Assembly (NCBI RefSeq): GCF_001399675.1
Contig: NZ_LJCO01000072.1
Location: 45,888-109,887, forward strand
DNA from: Paenalicyclobacillus ferrooxydans
GTDB taxonomy: Bacteria > Bacillota > Bacilli > Alicyclobacillales > Alicyclobacillaceae
DNA: 64,000 bases
Direction of reading: 5' to 3'
The first letter of the stretch is position 1. Every line of letters begins with the position of its first letter. Below the pieces are notes generated by a model. It was not told where the DNA came from. It saw nothing but the letters and a program-made list of their open reading frames with translations, and made no database searches. The position numbers and the translations under genes were made by a program. Positions 1 to 8,246 of this stretch are shown here, piece by piece.

Positions 1-655
1 CAATCGGACGAACGTCGGCGGCCAGTCCCATGATGACCCCGGCGAGAGCCGTAATCCAGATGGGCTGCACCCGTGCGCGACTGGCGAAGCCGCCATGCAA
101 ATCCCCAGGATTACGGGCTCGGCTGCCGACCAGGTACATCCACAACGACAACAAAAGTAGAAATGTAAATAACTCCTCTGAACCGAGGACAGAATTCCAT
201 TCAATCTGGCTGGGTAACACGCTGTACCCTGCTGAAGCCCAAAAAGCCACCGTCGGATTGCGAAACACCAGTCTCGACAGGCCGTATACGAGCACCACAA
301 TGCTGGTACTGAGCAGGACGTTCGTGATGAGTCCCGCAGTGACAGAAGGCCCGGTCAAGTGAAACAAAAGCGATAGAAAAAACGGATAGCCGATGGGCCA
401 ATAGCTTGTCGGGTGACCGTACCAAACGTAGCCTTGGCCCTCGTACATCTGAGTGGCGTGACTAAAGTACCACGCGAAGTCGTCCACCTGCGGCGGATGC
501 ATGTAGAGAAGCCAACCAAACCGCAAAACGAGGTTAGCCACGATGAGGATAACAAGTCCGAGATAACGTCGCTGTTTGGTCCACGTGGTCTGGGCCGCTT
601 CAGCCGTCACTTCTGCATCAACCACTCGAGCCCCCGTCCGTCTAGCTTCACTCAC
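1..655 (-). CDS. Partial GT39/ArnT-like membrane glycosyltransferase
   Basis: The frame stays open from 655 to the window edge, giving about 217 residues; the C-terminal part lies outside. After a short basic N-terminus comes a membrane segment, then a loop with HPPQVDD and YWPIGYPF, which resemble the acidic pair and Pro-Gly-Pro loop of dolichyl-phosphate-mannose/ArnT-type transferases; several more hydrophobic segments follow. Such enzymes use lipid-linked sugar donors at the outer membrane face. The GTG start overlaps the threonine dehydratase stop by four bases (GTGA); a GTG ten codons later with a purine-rich GGGGGC upstream is an alternative. Family membership is inferred from motifs; acceptor unknown. 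Confidence 0.6.
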   Translation of the reverse strand, partial: MSEARRTGARVVDAEVTAEAAQTTWTKQRRYLGLVILIVANLVLRFGWLLYMHPPQVDDFAWYFSHATQMYEGQGYVWYGHPTSYWPIGYPFFLSLLFHLTGPSVTAGLITNVLLSTSIVVLVYGLSRLVFRNPTVAFWASAGYSVLPSQIEWNSVLGSEELFTFLLLLSLWMYLVGSRARNPGDLHGGFASRARVQPIWITALAGVIMGLAADVRPI

Positions 656-1686
656 TGCAGCACACTCGCGAAGATTTCTGGCGCCACATTGCCACCACTC
701 AAGACGCACACGACCGGGCCATCAAACCGGTGCCCCGCTTCAGATGCTCCGAGCACGGCCGCGACACTCGTACATCCCGATGGCTCAACCACCAGTTTTG
801 CTTCGAACAGTATTCGCATCGCCTCCGTGATCTGCGCTTCGGATACGAGTGCAATTTCATCAACATTTTTTTGCACAATCGGAAACGTGAACGAACCCGG
901 ATGACTTGTCCGCAGTCCGTCCGCAATGGTGGTATTTGATCCGATGTCGACAATCCGCCCTTCCTGCATGGACAAGTAGGTGTCATTGGCAAGCTCTGGT
1001 TCCACGCCAATGACACGCGCCATTGGCCTCAACGACTTCACCGCCGTAGAGACGCCAGAGATGAGGCCGCCTCCGCCGACAGGTACGTACACCTCACGGA
1101 CTTCCGGCAGACTGTGGACAACCTCAAGCCCAGCCGTCCCCTGCCCAGCCACAATGTCCTCGTGGTCATAAGGCGGAACAAACACGAGGTTTTGCTGGGC
1201 GGCTAACCGTTCTGCATAGTCGATCCGGTCTGAAGAGGTCCGCCCCACACGTACCACCTGAGCTCCAAACGACTCGATAGCCACTTCCTTAACACGAATG
1301 ACGTCTTCCGGCACGGCAACCGTGCAGGGAAGCCCTACCCGCTTCGCGGCGTAGGCAACAGCCTGACCGTGGTTTCCGGAAGACGCGGTAATGATGCCCC
1401 CTAACCGGCGACTGGCTCCGCTGAGCCCTTGTGCATCAGCGCCAAATGTTGAACTGGCTTCGGAGTTCGCCGCCCCCAGCCGTTCAACAAGAGAAAGTAC
1501 AAAGTTGCTTGCTCCCCGTGCCTTAAACGACCCCGTAACTTGCAGATTCTCACACTTCAAGTAAACATCCGTGCCTACCATGGCCGAAACCTGGTGCGCT
1601 TTGATTAAAGGTGTCTCAACAACAACCCCGCGAATCCTCCGAGCCGCTGCCTCGATGGCTTTCAGGTCAACTATGTTCGTCGTCAT
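652..1686 (-). CDS. ilvA: Threonine ammonia-lyase (threonine/serine dehydratase), short form
   Basis: PLP enzyme of the threonine dehydratase/serine racemase fold, 344 aa, converting threonine to 2-oxobutyrate and ammonia. The PLP lysine is K55 in GSFKARGAS, the SSGNHGQA loop is at about 102-109 and the glycine loop GGGGLISG at about 203-210. There is no C-terminal ACT-like regulatory domain, as in catabolic (TdcB-like) forms. Residues about 71-95 are a small, Ser/Ala/Gly-rich insertion not expected in the family. It follows the LysR gene by 33 bp and overlaps the downstream glycosyltransferase start, so the three are probably one transcript. Isoleucine synthesis versus catabolism cannot be decided from sequence. 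Confidence 0.85.
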   Translation of the reverse strand: MTTNIVDLKAIEAAARRIRGVVVETPLIKAHQVSAMVGTDVYLKCENLQVTGSFKARGASNFVLSLVERLGAANSEASSTFGADAQGLSGASRRLGGIITASSGNHGQAVAYAAKRVGLPCTVAVPEDVIRVKEVAIESFGAQVVRVGRTSSDRIDYAERLAAQQNLVFVPPYDHEDIVAGQGTAGLEVVHSLPEVREVYVPVGGGGLISGVSTAVKSLRPMARVIGVEPELANDTYLSMQEGRIVDIGSNTTIADGLRTSHPGSFTFPIVQKNVDEIALVSEAQITEAMRILFEAKLVVEPSGCTSVAAVLGASEAGHRFDGPVVCVLSGGNVAPEIFASVLQ

Positions 1687-1719
1687 AAACTCCCGTCGCC
1701 TCCCAGACTGATGAATTAC

Positions 1720-2604
1720 TCAAAACAACCTTGGCAACTCCTCTGCAAAACGTTCCGCATTCGCCGGCAGACTGCCCTGCGCTCGGTAAACCATCGTAAT
1801 GGTGCGTGAAGCCGGAGGCTCATCCATGAGGCGTATCACGGCGAGGCGGCCTGCATCGAGATCGTCACGAACACACGACCTCGGTAAAAAAGAGATGCCA
1901 AATCCAAACTGGACCAACCGGTTGATGGCTTCAAGGCTGTCTACTTCGAGTGCCGGGAGCAGTTGCACCCCCCTTGATTCGAGCAGGTCTTCGACCAACC
2001 GGCGCAAGCCGGACCCTGCCTGCATGACAATGATCGGGTACCCCTGTAAGTCCGATACCGTGATCGCCGAACGAGTAGACAACGCATGACTTGGCGGGGC
2101 GACGAGCAAAAGGTCGTCCTTATAGAGCGGTTTTGCAACCAAATCGGCCCGTTCAGGGTTAACTGTTGTCACAATCCCGATATCGATCTCGCGGGCAGAC
2201 AACATCGCATCAACATCACTCGACGATCCGGTCCGCAGATGAAAGGTCACTCCTGGGTGGAGGTTGCGGTACATGGCAAAGGCCCCAGGCAACAGGTGAA
2301 TCGCCGGCGTGACTCCCGCCCCGATGTACACGGTGCCTGCCTCCGGATTCGCAAGCGAGTTTAACTCTTCGCGGAGCTTGTCATCGAGGGCAAGCAGTCG
2401 TTTGGCAGTCCGGTACACAACCTCGCCCGACCGGGTCAAGACCAGCCGGCCGCCCGTACGCTCGAACAGTGGTTGGTGAAACTCCGCCTCTAGTTGCTGC
2501 AGCTGTCGTGTAACGGTAGGCTGCGTCACATGGAGCGCTGCCGCTGCTCGCACCAAAGTGCCGGATTCTACACTCACAACGAATGTACGGTACAAGCGGT
2601 TCAA
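1720..2604 (-). CDS. LysR-family transcriptional regulator
   Basis: 294 aa with an N-terminal winged helix-turn-helix (about 1-60, motif AAAALHVTQPTVTRQLQQLE) and a C-terminal periplasmic-binding-like effector domain. The start is TTG preceded by GGAAGGTG at about 6 bp. It lies immediately upstream of the threonine dehydratase on the same strand and back-to-back with purA across about 258 bp (2605-2862), where I found no clear promoter boxes. By LysR convention it may control its own operon or the divergent gene, but the effector is unknown. Confidence 0.85.
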   Translation of the reverse strand: MNRLYRTFVVSVESGTLVRAAAALHVTQPTVTRQLQQLEAEFHQPLFERTGGRLVLTRSGEVVYRTAKRLLALDDKLREELNSLANPEAGTVYIGAGVTPAIHLLPGAFAMYRNLHPGVTFHLRTGSSSDVDAMLSAREIDIGIVTTVNPERADLVAKPLYKDDLLLVAPPSHALSTRSAITVSDLQGYPIIVMQAGSGLRRLVEDLLESRGVQLLPALEVDSLEAINRLVQFGFGISFLPRSCVRDDLDAGRLAVIRLMDEPPASRTITMVYRAQGSLPANAERFAEELPRLF

Positions 2605-2862
2605 TCACAACACCTTCCTTGCCGTTCTTCAGCATTCTTCAGGATTCCTCGTCATCAAAGCGAACACGGACGGAAAAACTAGATCAGAGACAAAAGCGGA
2701 TATACGACATCCGCATAGTTTCTATGTATTAAATTCATTTTACACATACCCGTCGAAAACTTACACTACAGAAGGAGCAACACGTCAGAAACATCGCCAC
2801 GAGGGCGCACGGAGCCCGATAAAACAAAGTAAGCAAATGTGTTACAAAGGGAGTTGTTACGA

Positions 2863-4125
2863 ATGGTTCATGCAGTTGTGGGTGCCCAGTACGGGGACGA
2901 AGGCAAGGGTAAGATGGTCGACTACTTTGCTGTTCAGGCAGACATGGTCATCCGCTTTCAAGGCGGCGGCAATGCCGGTCATACCATCGTGAACGAGGCA
3001 GGTACGTTTGCCTTACACCTCGTTCCGTCCGGAATCTTTAACCCGAACACCATCTGCATCCTGGGGACTGGTGTGGTGATTCATCCGGCGAACCTCGTGA
3101 AGGAACTGCAGTCTCTGCAGGATGCGGGCATCTCCACCGACAAGCTGGTCATCTCTGAACGTGCTCACATGGTGATGCCCTACCACCTGTGGCAGGACGC
3201 GTACGAGGAAGAAGTCCGGTCGAAAAAGGTGGGTACAACCCTTCAAGGCATTGGGCCCGCATACCAAGACAAATCAGGACGCTTCGGCATTCAGATTGGT
3301 GAAATGCGCGACATGGAGCACTTCCGTAACCGCGTCGAGACTGCATATGCACTGAAGTTGCGACGCATGCCGGGAATGGAACACCTCTGCGGTTCATTTG
3401 ATGAAATGTGGAACGAACTGATGGCTGCTCGTGACGTACTTCTTCCATATATTACTGATACTCTCCCTTTGATTGAGCAGGCGGTTCGCGAAGGAAAACA
3501 CGTATTGCTGGAAGGTCAGCTAGGAATCATGCGCGATCTCGATTGGGGCGTCTACCCCTTCGTCACGTCTTCGAATCCAATCAGCGGCGGTGTGGCAGCA
3601 GGAGCAGGTGTTCCGCCGACAGCCATCAATCGGATCACTGGCATCACCAAAGCCTATACTACGGCCGTAGGTGAAGGCCCATTTCCTACACTGTTAACCA
3701 ACGAGATTGGAACCTATCTGCAGGAAAAAGGCCATGAGTACGGCGCTACCACCGGTCGTCGACGTGCCTGTGGTTGGCTGGACATCCCAACACTCCGCTA
3801 CGGTGCATGGTTGAACGGCTACACAGAGCTCGCTATGATGAAACTCGATGTGCTCAGCGGTTTGGACGAGATTCAGGTCTGCACTGGCTACGAGCTAAAT
3901 GGCGAAGTGTACGCGAGGCCATTACCGGCATACGAATTAGAACAGGCTGTTCCACAATATGCTAAGTTGCCTGGATGGCAGGAAGACATCTCTGAATGTC
4001 GAAACTTTGGGGAATTACCGATTGCGGCGCAAAACTTTGTAATACAGGTTGAAGAGTGGACCGGCGTGCCGATCACTTACGTGTCTGTTGGCCCCGATAG
4101 AAAGCAAACGATTGTCCGCGGGTAA
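2863..4125 (+). CDS. purA: Adenylosuccinate synthetase
   Basis: GTP-dependent ligation of IMP and aspartate, the first step from IMP to AMP. The 420 aa protein has the N-terminal P-loop GDEGKGK (residues 11-17), the catalytic His in GGGNAGHT (about 40), ATTGRRRACGWLD and the C-terminal GPDR base-binding motif. I chose ATG 2863 because the family starts a few residues before the P-loop and AAAGGGAG sits 9 bp upstream; an in-frame GTG at 2839 is upstream of that site. The segment EGQLGIMRDLDWGVYPF differs from the classical EGAQG...DIDHGTYPF form, so this belongs to a divergent PurA branch. It stands alone, away from other pur genes. Confidence 0.93.
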   Translation: MVHAVVGAQYGDEGKGKMVDYFAVQADMVIRFQGGGNAGHTIVNEAGTFALHLVPSGIFNPNTICILGTGVVIHPANLVKELQSLQDAGISTDKLVISERAHMVMPYHLWQDAYEEEVRSKKVGTTLQGIGPAYQDKSGRFGIQIGEMRDMEHFRNRVETAYALKLRRMPGMEHLCGSFDEMWNELMAARDVLLPYITDTLPLIEQAVREGKHVLLEGQLGIMRDLDWGVYPFVTSSNPISGGVAAGAGVPPTAINRITGITKAYTTAVGEGPFPTLLTNEIGTYLQEKGHEYGATTGRRRACGWLDIPTLRYGAWLNGYTELAMMKLDVLSGLDEIQVCTGYELNGEVYARPLPAYELEQAVPQYAKLPGWQEDISECRNFGELPIAAQNFVIQVEEWTGVPITYVSVGPDRKQTIVRG

Positions 4126-4209
4126 GCCCGCGTCCTAAAACGGATGGGACTTGCACGCTGAGGTCAATCTGGGCACAGAGCAATTCAAGTATCAGGAGGA
4201 GAGACAATC

Positions 4210-5166
4210 ATGAGCGAACCGTTGGACCCGATGCGGCCATTGCCCACCTCGTTATTTGTCTCTCCCCGCATGTTGGGCATCGTGATGGTGCTCATCGGAT
4301 CGACTTTATGGGGCGTGTCTGGAACCGCTTCTCAACAATTATTTCAGCACGATGGCTTTTCTGCAGCATGGTTGGTCGACGTCCGAATGGGGTTATCGGG
4401 GATTGTCTTGCTTGTCTCCGTAGTCTTTACACAAGGTACGCCAAAACTGTGGGCAGTTTGGAAGCGCCCACGGGACGCATTCCACCTGATTGCCTTCTCA
4501 CTCGCGGGCCTTCTCATGGTGCAGTACTCGTACTTGGCGTCGATCCACGACGGAAACGCAGCGATGGCAACTTTCCTGCAATACCTAGGACCTGCCGTGA
4601 TTCTGCTGTATGTAACGCTGAAAGCCCGGCGCCTGCCCACCCAAATTGAGGGGGTGGCGTTGGTGTTTGCGCTCGTGGGTACGTTTTTATTGGTAACCAA
4701 CGGCGCGTGGGGAAAGGTCGTCGTTCCCCCTGCGGCTGTCATCTGGGGCCTGATCTCCGCCATCACGCTCGCCATCTACACAGTCTCGCCGTACTCCTTG
4801 ATTCGCAGATATGGGTCAGCGCCGATTATCGGCTGGGGGATGTTGATCGGATCCATCGGATGCTCTATGGTTGCCCCGCCTTGGCAAACGGGTCACAGCC
4901 GCTTCTCGACGGGATCGCTCATCCTGATTGGCTTCGTCGTCGTTTTTGGAACGCTGCTGGCGTTTTACCTGTACCTGAGCAGCACAAACTACATCACCCC
5001 ATCTGAAACCAGCCTGATTGCATGCATGGAGCCGTTGTCAGCCGCGGCAGCCTCCGTCATCTGGCTTCACACCCACCTTGGGGTCGCAACAGTCGCGGGT
5101 GGTGTATGCATCCTCATCACTGTCATTCTCCTGGGAGTAAAATCGAACACTCCCTCTGGCAACTGA
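4210..5166 (+). CDS. EamA/DMT-family transporter
   Basis: 318 aa integral membrane protein with about ten hydrophobic segments arranged as two EamA repeats; LIGSTLWGVSGTASQ in the first helix and the second-repeat ending YITPSETSLIACMEPLSAA...WLHTHLG are typical of RhaT/YdcZ-like drug/metabolite transporters. A perfect ribosome site (AGGAGG) lies 9 bp before ATG 4210. It follows purA by 84 bp on the same strand. Substrate is not predictable; family members export amino acids or metabolites. Confidence 0.85.
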   Translation: MSEPLDPMRPLPTSLFVSPRMLGIVMVLIGSTLWGVSGTASQQLFQHDGFSAAWLVDVRMGLSGIVLLVSVVFTQGTPKLWAVWKRPRDAFHLIAFSLAGLLMVQYSYLASIHDGNAAMATFLQYLGPAVILLYVTLKARRLPTQIEGVALVFALVGTFLLVTNGAWGKVVVPPAAVIWGLISAITLAIYTVSPYSLIRRYGSAPIIGWGMLIGSIGCSMVAPPWQTGHSRFSTGSLILIGFVVVFGTLLAFYLYLSSTNYITPSETSLIACMEPLSAAAASVIWLHTHLGVATVAGGVCILITVILLGVKSNTPSGN

Positions 5167-5174
5167 AGTCTGAC

Positions 5175-5561
5175 TCACACTGCATTGTACAAAATTCTCT
5201 GCTTGATTTGCACGCTGTAGAGCGTGTGATCATGTCCTTCCACAATCGCGGCCAGGGCTAGGACGAACCCTTCCGCATCTCCTTCTATAAACGGATTTGG
5301 GATGAGATGCGCGCGTCCGTCTACCAGGTAAACGAGTTCACTGTCCCCCGAGAATTGTGTGTCGTTGACGCTTGACCACAGCATGAGGAATTCACCAGCC
5401 TGACCCCAAGTTTGTTGAAACCACTTGGTTAATTCGTGACAGACACCGTTGCTGTCAGCGGCCGTATACCCGCTGTCCCACATACTTGTCGTGTAACTGT
5501 GATCGCGAAGAAATCGTGCAAACTCCATCATCACTGACTGTGCCAATCTTGATTCCCCCAT
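5175..5561 (-). CDS. Hypothetical 128-aa protein
   Basis: I do not recognise this family. The protein is soluble, mixed alpha/beta in appearance, with several Trp and acidic residues and no signal or membrane segment. It begins 11 bp after the MATE gene stop on the same strand, so it is probably co-transcribed. The start is uncertain: AGGCGAGG directly abuts ATG 5561, while an in-frame TTG five codons downstream has GGGGGAA at better spacing. It ends tail-to-tail with the EamA transporter, 8 bp apart. Confidence 0.6.
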   Translation of the reverse strand: MGESRLAQSVMMEFARFLRDHSYTTSMWDSGYTAADSNGVCHELTKWFQQTWGQAGEFLMLWSSVNDTQFSGDSELVYLVDGRAHLIPNPFIEGDAEGFVLALAAIVEGHDHTLYSVQIKQRILYNAV

Positions 5562-5572
5562 CCTCGCCTAAT

Positions 5573-6949
5573 TTAGTGTTCCATCGGAACAGGAGCCCCC
5601 GATGAAGCGTCGCCGTTGACCGTGCTCGCCTGCACGTAACTGCGGCCTTGCCAACGGTCACCGCGAAGGCGGCGAAATACCAGCCCCGCCCGGATCCACT
5701 CGTCGAGACACATCCCCCACCACATTCCGTACAACGCGCCGTGCCAAGTGATACCAAAGAGGTATGCGAAGATGACTGACAGCCACACAAATGTGCCGGA
5801 ATTCCACATCAGCCACTTGTTATCGCCCGCACCCCGAAGTGCGCCGCCGATGACCATGTTCACTGCCTTGGCCGGCTGAGCGATCGCGATAATCCGCAAT
5901 ACGCCAGTCCCCCACCTGATGACGGTCGGGTCGTGTGAGAAGACACGAACGATGTCCCCACCAAACAAAAACAAAAGTCCGCCGGTGAGGGTCATTAACA
6001 AGGCACCCAAAATGATACCCTGGTTTGCGATCTCCCTGGCACCCGTGTAATCCTGGCGGCCTATTCGGTGTCCCACTAGGATCGAGATACCTTGAGAAAG
6101 CCCCATGCCGACCAGGAAAGACATCGATTCCACTGCAGACGCATATGCGCGCGTCGCAACTGCATAGGCACCAAGCAGAGACACAAGGGAGACAATCAGA
6201 AACTGTGTCAACTGATAGCTGCCCAGCTCTACGGCCGATGGGACCCCAACCCGGATAACGTCCCAAGTAAAGTGACCTCGCTTCCACCACGCGGACAGCC
6301 CCACCTTTGCAGGCATCTTCGTGTAGAGCAGTCGACACATCAGGACGGTGCTGACCACCCCTCCAAGCGCGTTCGCTCCAACGAGCCCCTCAATCCCAAG
6401 CTCCGGCAGTCCAAACCCCTGATACACAACGACTGCATTGCCACTCACTGTCAAAACGACATTCAAAATCGATAAATATAAAACCGGCCGGGTGCTGCCA
6501 AAGCTGCGGAGTATACCTGCCGCCAACATGGAGACAGACTGCAACGGGAGCAAAACACTCATCCAGCGCAGATAAAGACGCGCAGGCTCGAGAATCAACG
6601 CGGGTGTATGCAACAGCGTCAGCGCGATCCAAGGTTCCGCCATCATAAACACCCCGACGATGATGGAGACGAGCAGATTCAGCCGCATAGCTTCGACGAC
6701 AATCCGACTCGTCGACAAACGCTCCCCTGCTCCAAAGTATTGCGCGACGAGGATATTCGCACCGATCCCGACAATGCCCATTAGCATTCCAACAATCGAT
6801 AGAGCTGTGTTCGCCGTTGCAACCGCGGCCACAACCCCGTCTCCGAGACGGCTGACCATGAACGTATTCATGTTCATGATGAACATCTGCACGCCCATTT
6901 CGAGCAATATCGGCCATGACAAGGAAAGGATCTCTCGGTACGATCTCAT
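5573..6949 (-). CDS. MATE-family efflux transporter
   Basis: 458 aa, about twelve hydrophobic helices in two MatE halves; the first half begins ILSLSWPILLEMGVQMF and the second contains GVPSAVELGSYQ, both typical of NorM/DinF-like Na+ or H+ coupled drug antiporters. The open frame extends 369 bases further upstream, but that part has no membrane-protein character; ATG 6949 puts the protein at normal family length, with GGAAGG about 12 bp before. Divergent from the LacI-type gene across 235 bp in which I saw no clear operator. Substrate unknown. Confidence 0.85.
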   Translation of the reverse strand: MRSYREILSLSWPILLEMGVQMFIMNMNTFMVSRLGDGVVAAVATANTALSIVGMLMGIVGIGANILVAQYFGAGERLSTSRIVVEAMRLNLLVSIIVGVFMMAEPWIALTLLHTPALILEPARLYLRWMSVLLPLQSVSMLAAGILRSFGSTRPVLYLSILNVVLTVSGNAVVVYQGFGLPELGIEGLVGANALGGVVSTVLMCRLLYTKMPAKVGLSAWWKRGHFTWDVIRVGVPSAVELGSYQLTQFLIVSLVSLLGAYAVATRAYASAVESMSFLVGMGLSQGISILVGHRIGRQDYTGAREIANQGIILGALLMTLTGGLLFLFGGDIVRVFSHDPTVIRWGTGVLRIIAIAQPAKAVNMVIGGALRGAGDNKWLMWNSGTFVWLSVIFAYLFGITWHGALYGMWWGMCLDEWIRAGLVFRRLRGDRWQGRSYVQASTVNGDASSGAPVPMEH

Positions 6950-7184
6950 GAAGTCTTCATCCCTTCCACGAAAACAAATCTGAGTACGGCTCATCCAACA
7001 ATTCGGGTGCCGCGAAATCCGAGTCTGTCGGTGCCGCACTATTCCCAAACAAAAGAAAATAGAGTCCCTTCGGAAACACCCCTGCGTCAACAGTGTATCA
7101 GCCTCTGTCAATAACGGATGTTGGTTCTTGTTCGCGAATATGAGATGATGGAAGGAAGATATTTCTGCGTGAGAGGGACGAAGT

Positions 7185-8231
7185 ATGGCAAACCAATCGG
7201 TGACCATTAAGGATGTCGCAAAAGCCGCTGGCGTCTCGATCACCACTGTATCGCGGTTTCTGAATCGTCGATATGACTCGATGAGCGTGGAGACCAAACA
7301 ACGGATCGAGCAGGTCATCGCAAAGCTTCATTACCAACCCAATAAAATGGCCCAGGGTCTGAAGGGACAAAGCCGGACCGTAGCAGTTGTTGTCGTCAAT
7401 CTCGGCTATCCGTACGCTGTCGCTGTGATTCGGTCGATCTCCTCTGTACTGAATGCCGCAGGCTACTCGCTTCTGGTCTGTGAATCCTCGGGGGACCGCG
7501 AGCAAGAGGCTCAACTTCTGCAGTCATTGATGGCTCAAGGAGTGGACGGGATCATCATACAGACGAGTGGAGACAACAACGAGCTTTTGGAGCGGATCGC
7601 GCTGGAAAAACCAGTGGTGCTGATGGACCGGCAATTCGACATCCCATCAGCTATCAATGTGATCACGGATAATCAAGCTGCATCACAGAAGCTGACAGAA
7701 CGACTCTTTGAGGAAGGCTACCGCAGCGTCATCTACGTATCCGAACCAACGGAGGGATTGAGTACGAGGGAGCTGCGACTAAAGGGGTACGAAACTGCCT
7801 GCGATTTGTCTGGCGCTTCCCCAGACGTTCGCTGGGTCCTGCGCGAGGATCCCGCCTCAGTCGATGCGCTGGTTCGCGAGTTGGCTGAGCATCCGCCAGA
7901 AAGACCATTTACGGTTTACACGGCAAATGGTCTCGTTATGCTCGATTTATATCCGCGGCTGGTGCAACTGCCTTACATGGTACCCACCGAAATGGGGCTA
8001 GCGACCTTTGACGAACCAGATTGGGTTCACGTAACCAGCCCACGGTTGACATGTGTGCGGCAGCCCACGGATGAAATCGGAATCGCCGCAGCGGAAGCTG
8101 TCCTGGACCGGCTTGGGATTTCGGAGGCTGTTCTGGACCGGCTTGGGATTACTGTGGATTCAACAGCAGATGCCACACGAACCCTTGCGTCCGAGGTCAT
8201 CTGGAACAGGTCAACAACCCGGCGCAGTTAA
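7185..8231 (+). CDS. LacI-family transcriptional regulator (KdgR/gluconate-type candidate)
   Basis: 348 aa: N-terminal LacI helix-turn-helix (TIKDVAKAAGVSITTVSRFLN, about 7-27), hinge helix and periplasmic-binding-type effector domain. AGAGGGA precedes ATG 7185. It is convergent with a gluconokinase-like gene and near a sugar-acid MFS transporter, so it most likely represses those two genes; the tandem AAAACRTTTT palindromes at 11193-11218 are the obvious target (inference). Near the C-terminus ten codons are duplicated (EAVLDRLGI twice). Confidence 0.88.
   Translation: MANQSVTIKDVAKAAGVSITTVSRFLNRRYDSMSVETKQRIEQVIAKLHYQPNKMAQGLKGQSRTVAVVVVNLGYPYAVAVIRSISSVLNAAGYSLLVCESSGDREQEAQLLQSLMAQGVDGIIIQTSGDNNELLERIALEKPVVLMDRQFDIPSAINVITDNQAASQKLTERLFEEGYRSVIYVSEPTEGLSTRELRLKGYETACDLSGASPDVRWVLREDPASVDALVRELAEHPPERPFTVYTANGLVMLDLYPRLVQLPYMVPTEMGLATFDEPDWVHVTSPRLTCVRQPTDEIGIAAAEAVLDRLGISEAVLDRLGITVDSTADATRTLASEVIWNRSTTRRS
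8094..8153 (+). repeat. 30-bp in-frame tandem duplication in lacI-type gene
   Basis: Two 30-base units (8094-8123 and 8124-8153), each encoding EAVLDRLGI plus one residue, with few base differences. The duplication keeps the frame and adds about ten residues to a surface helix of the effector domain. Confidence 0.9.
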
Positions 8232-8246
8232 CCGTTTTGCGCCGGG
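8218..8246. terminator. Convergent-gene hairpin enclosing both stop codons
   Basis: Perfect 9-bp stem CCCGGCGCA/TGCGCCGGG. The loop holds TTAA (8228-8231), which supplies TAA to the plus-strand regulator (8229-8231) and TAA to the minus-strand kinase (8228-8230). There is no long T-run, so termination is inferred from position and stem strength. Confidence 0.55.
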
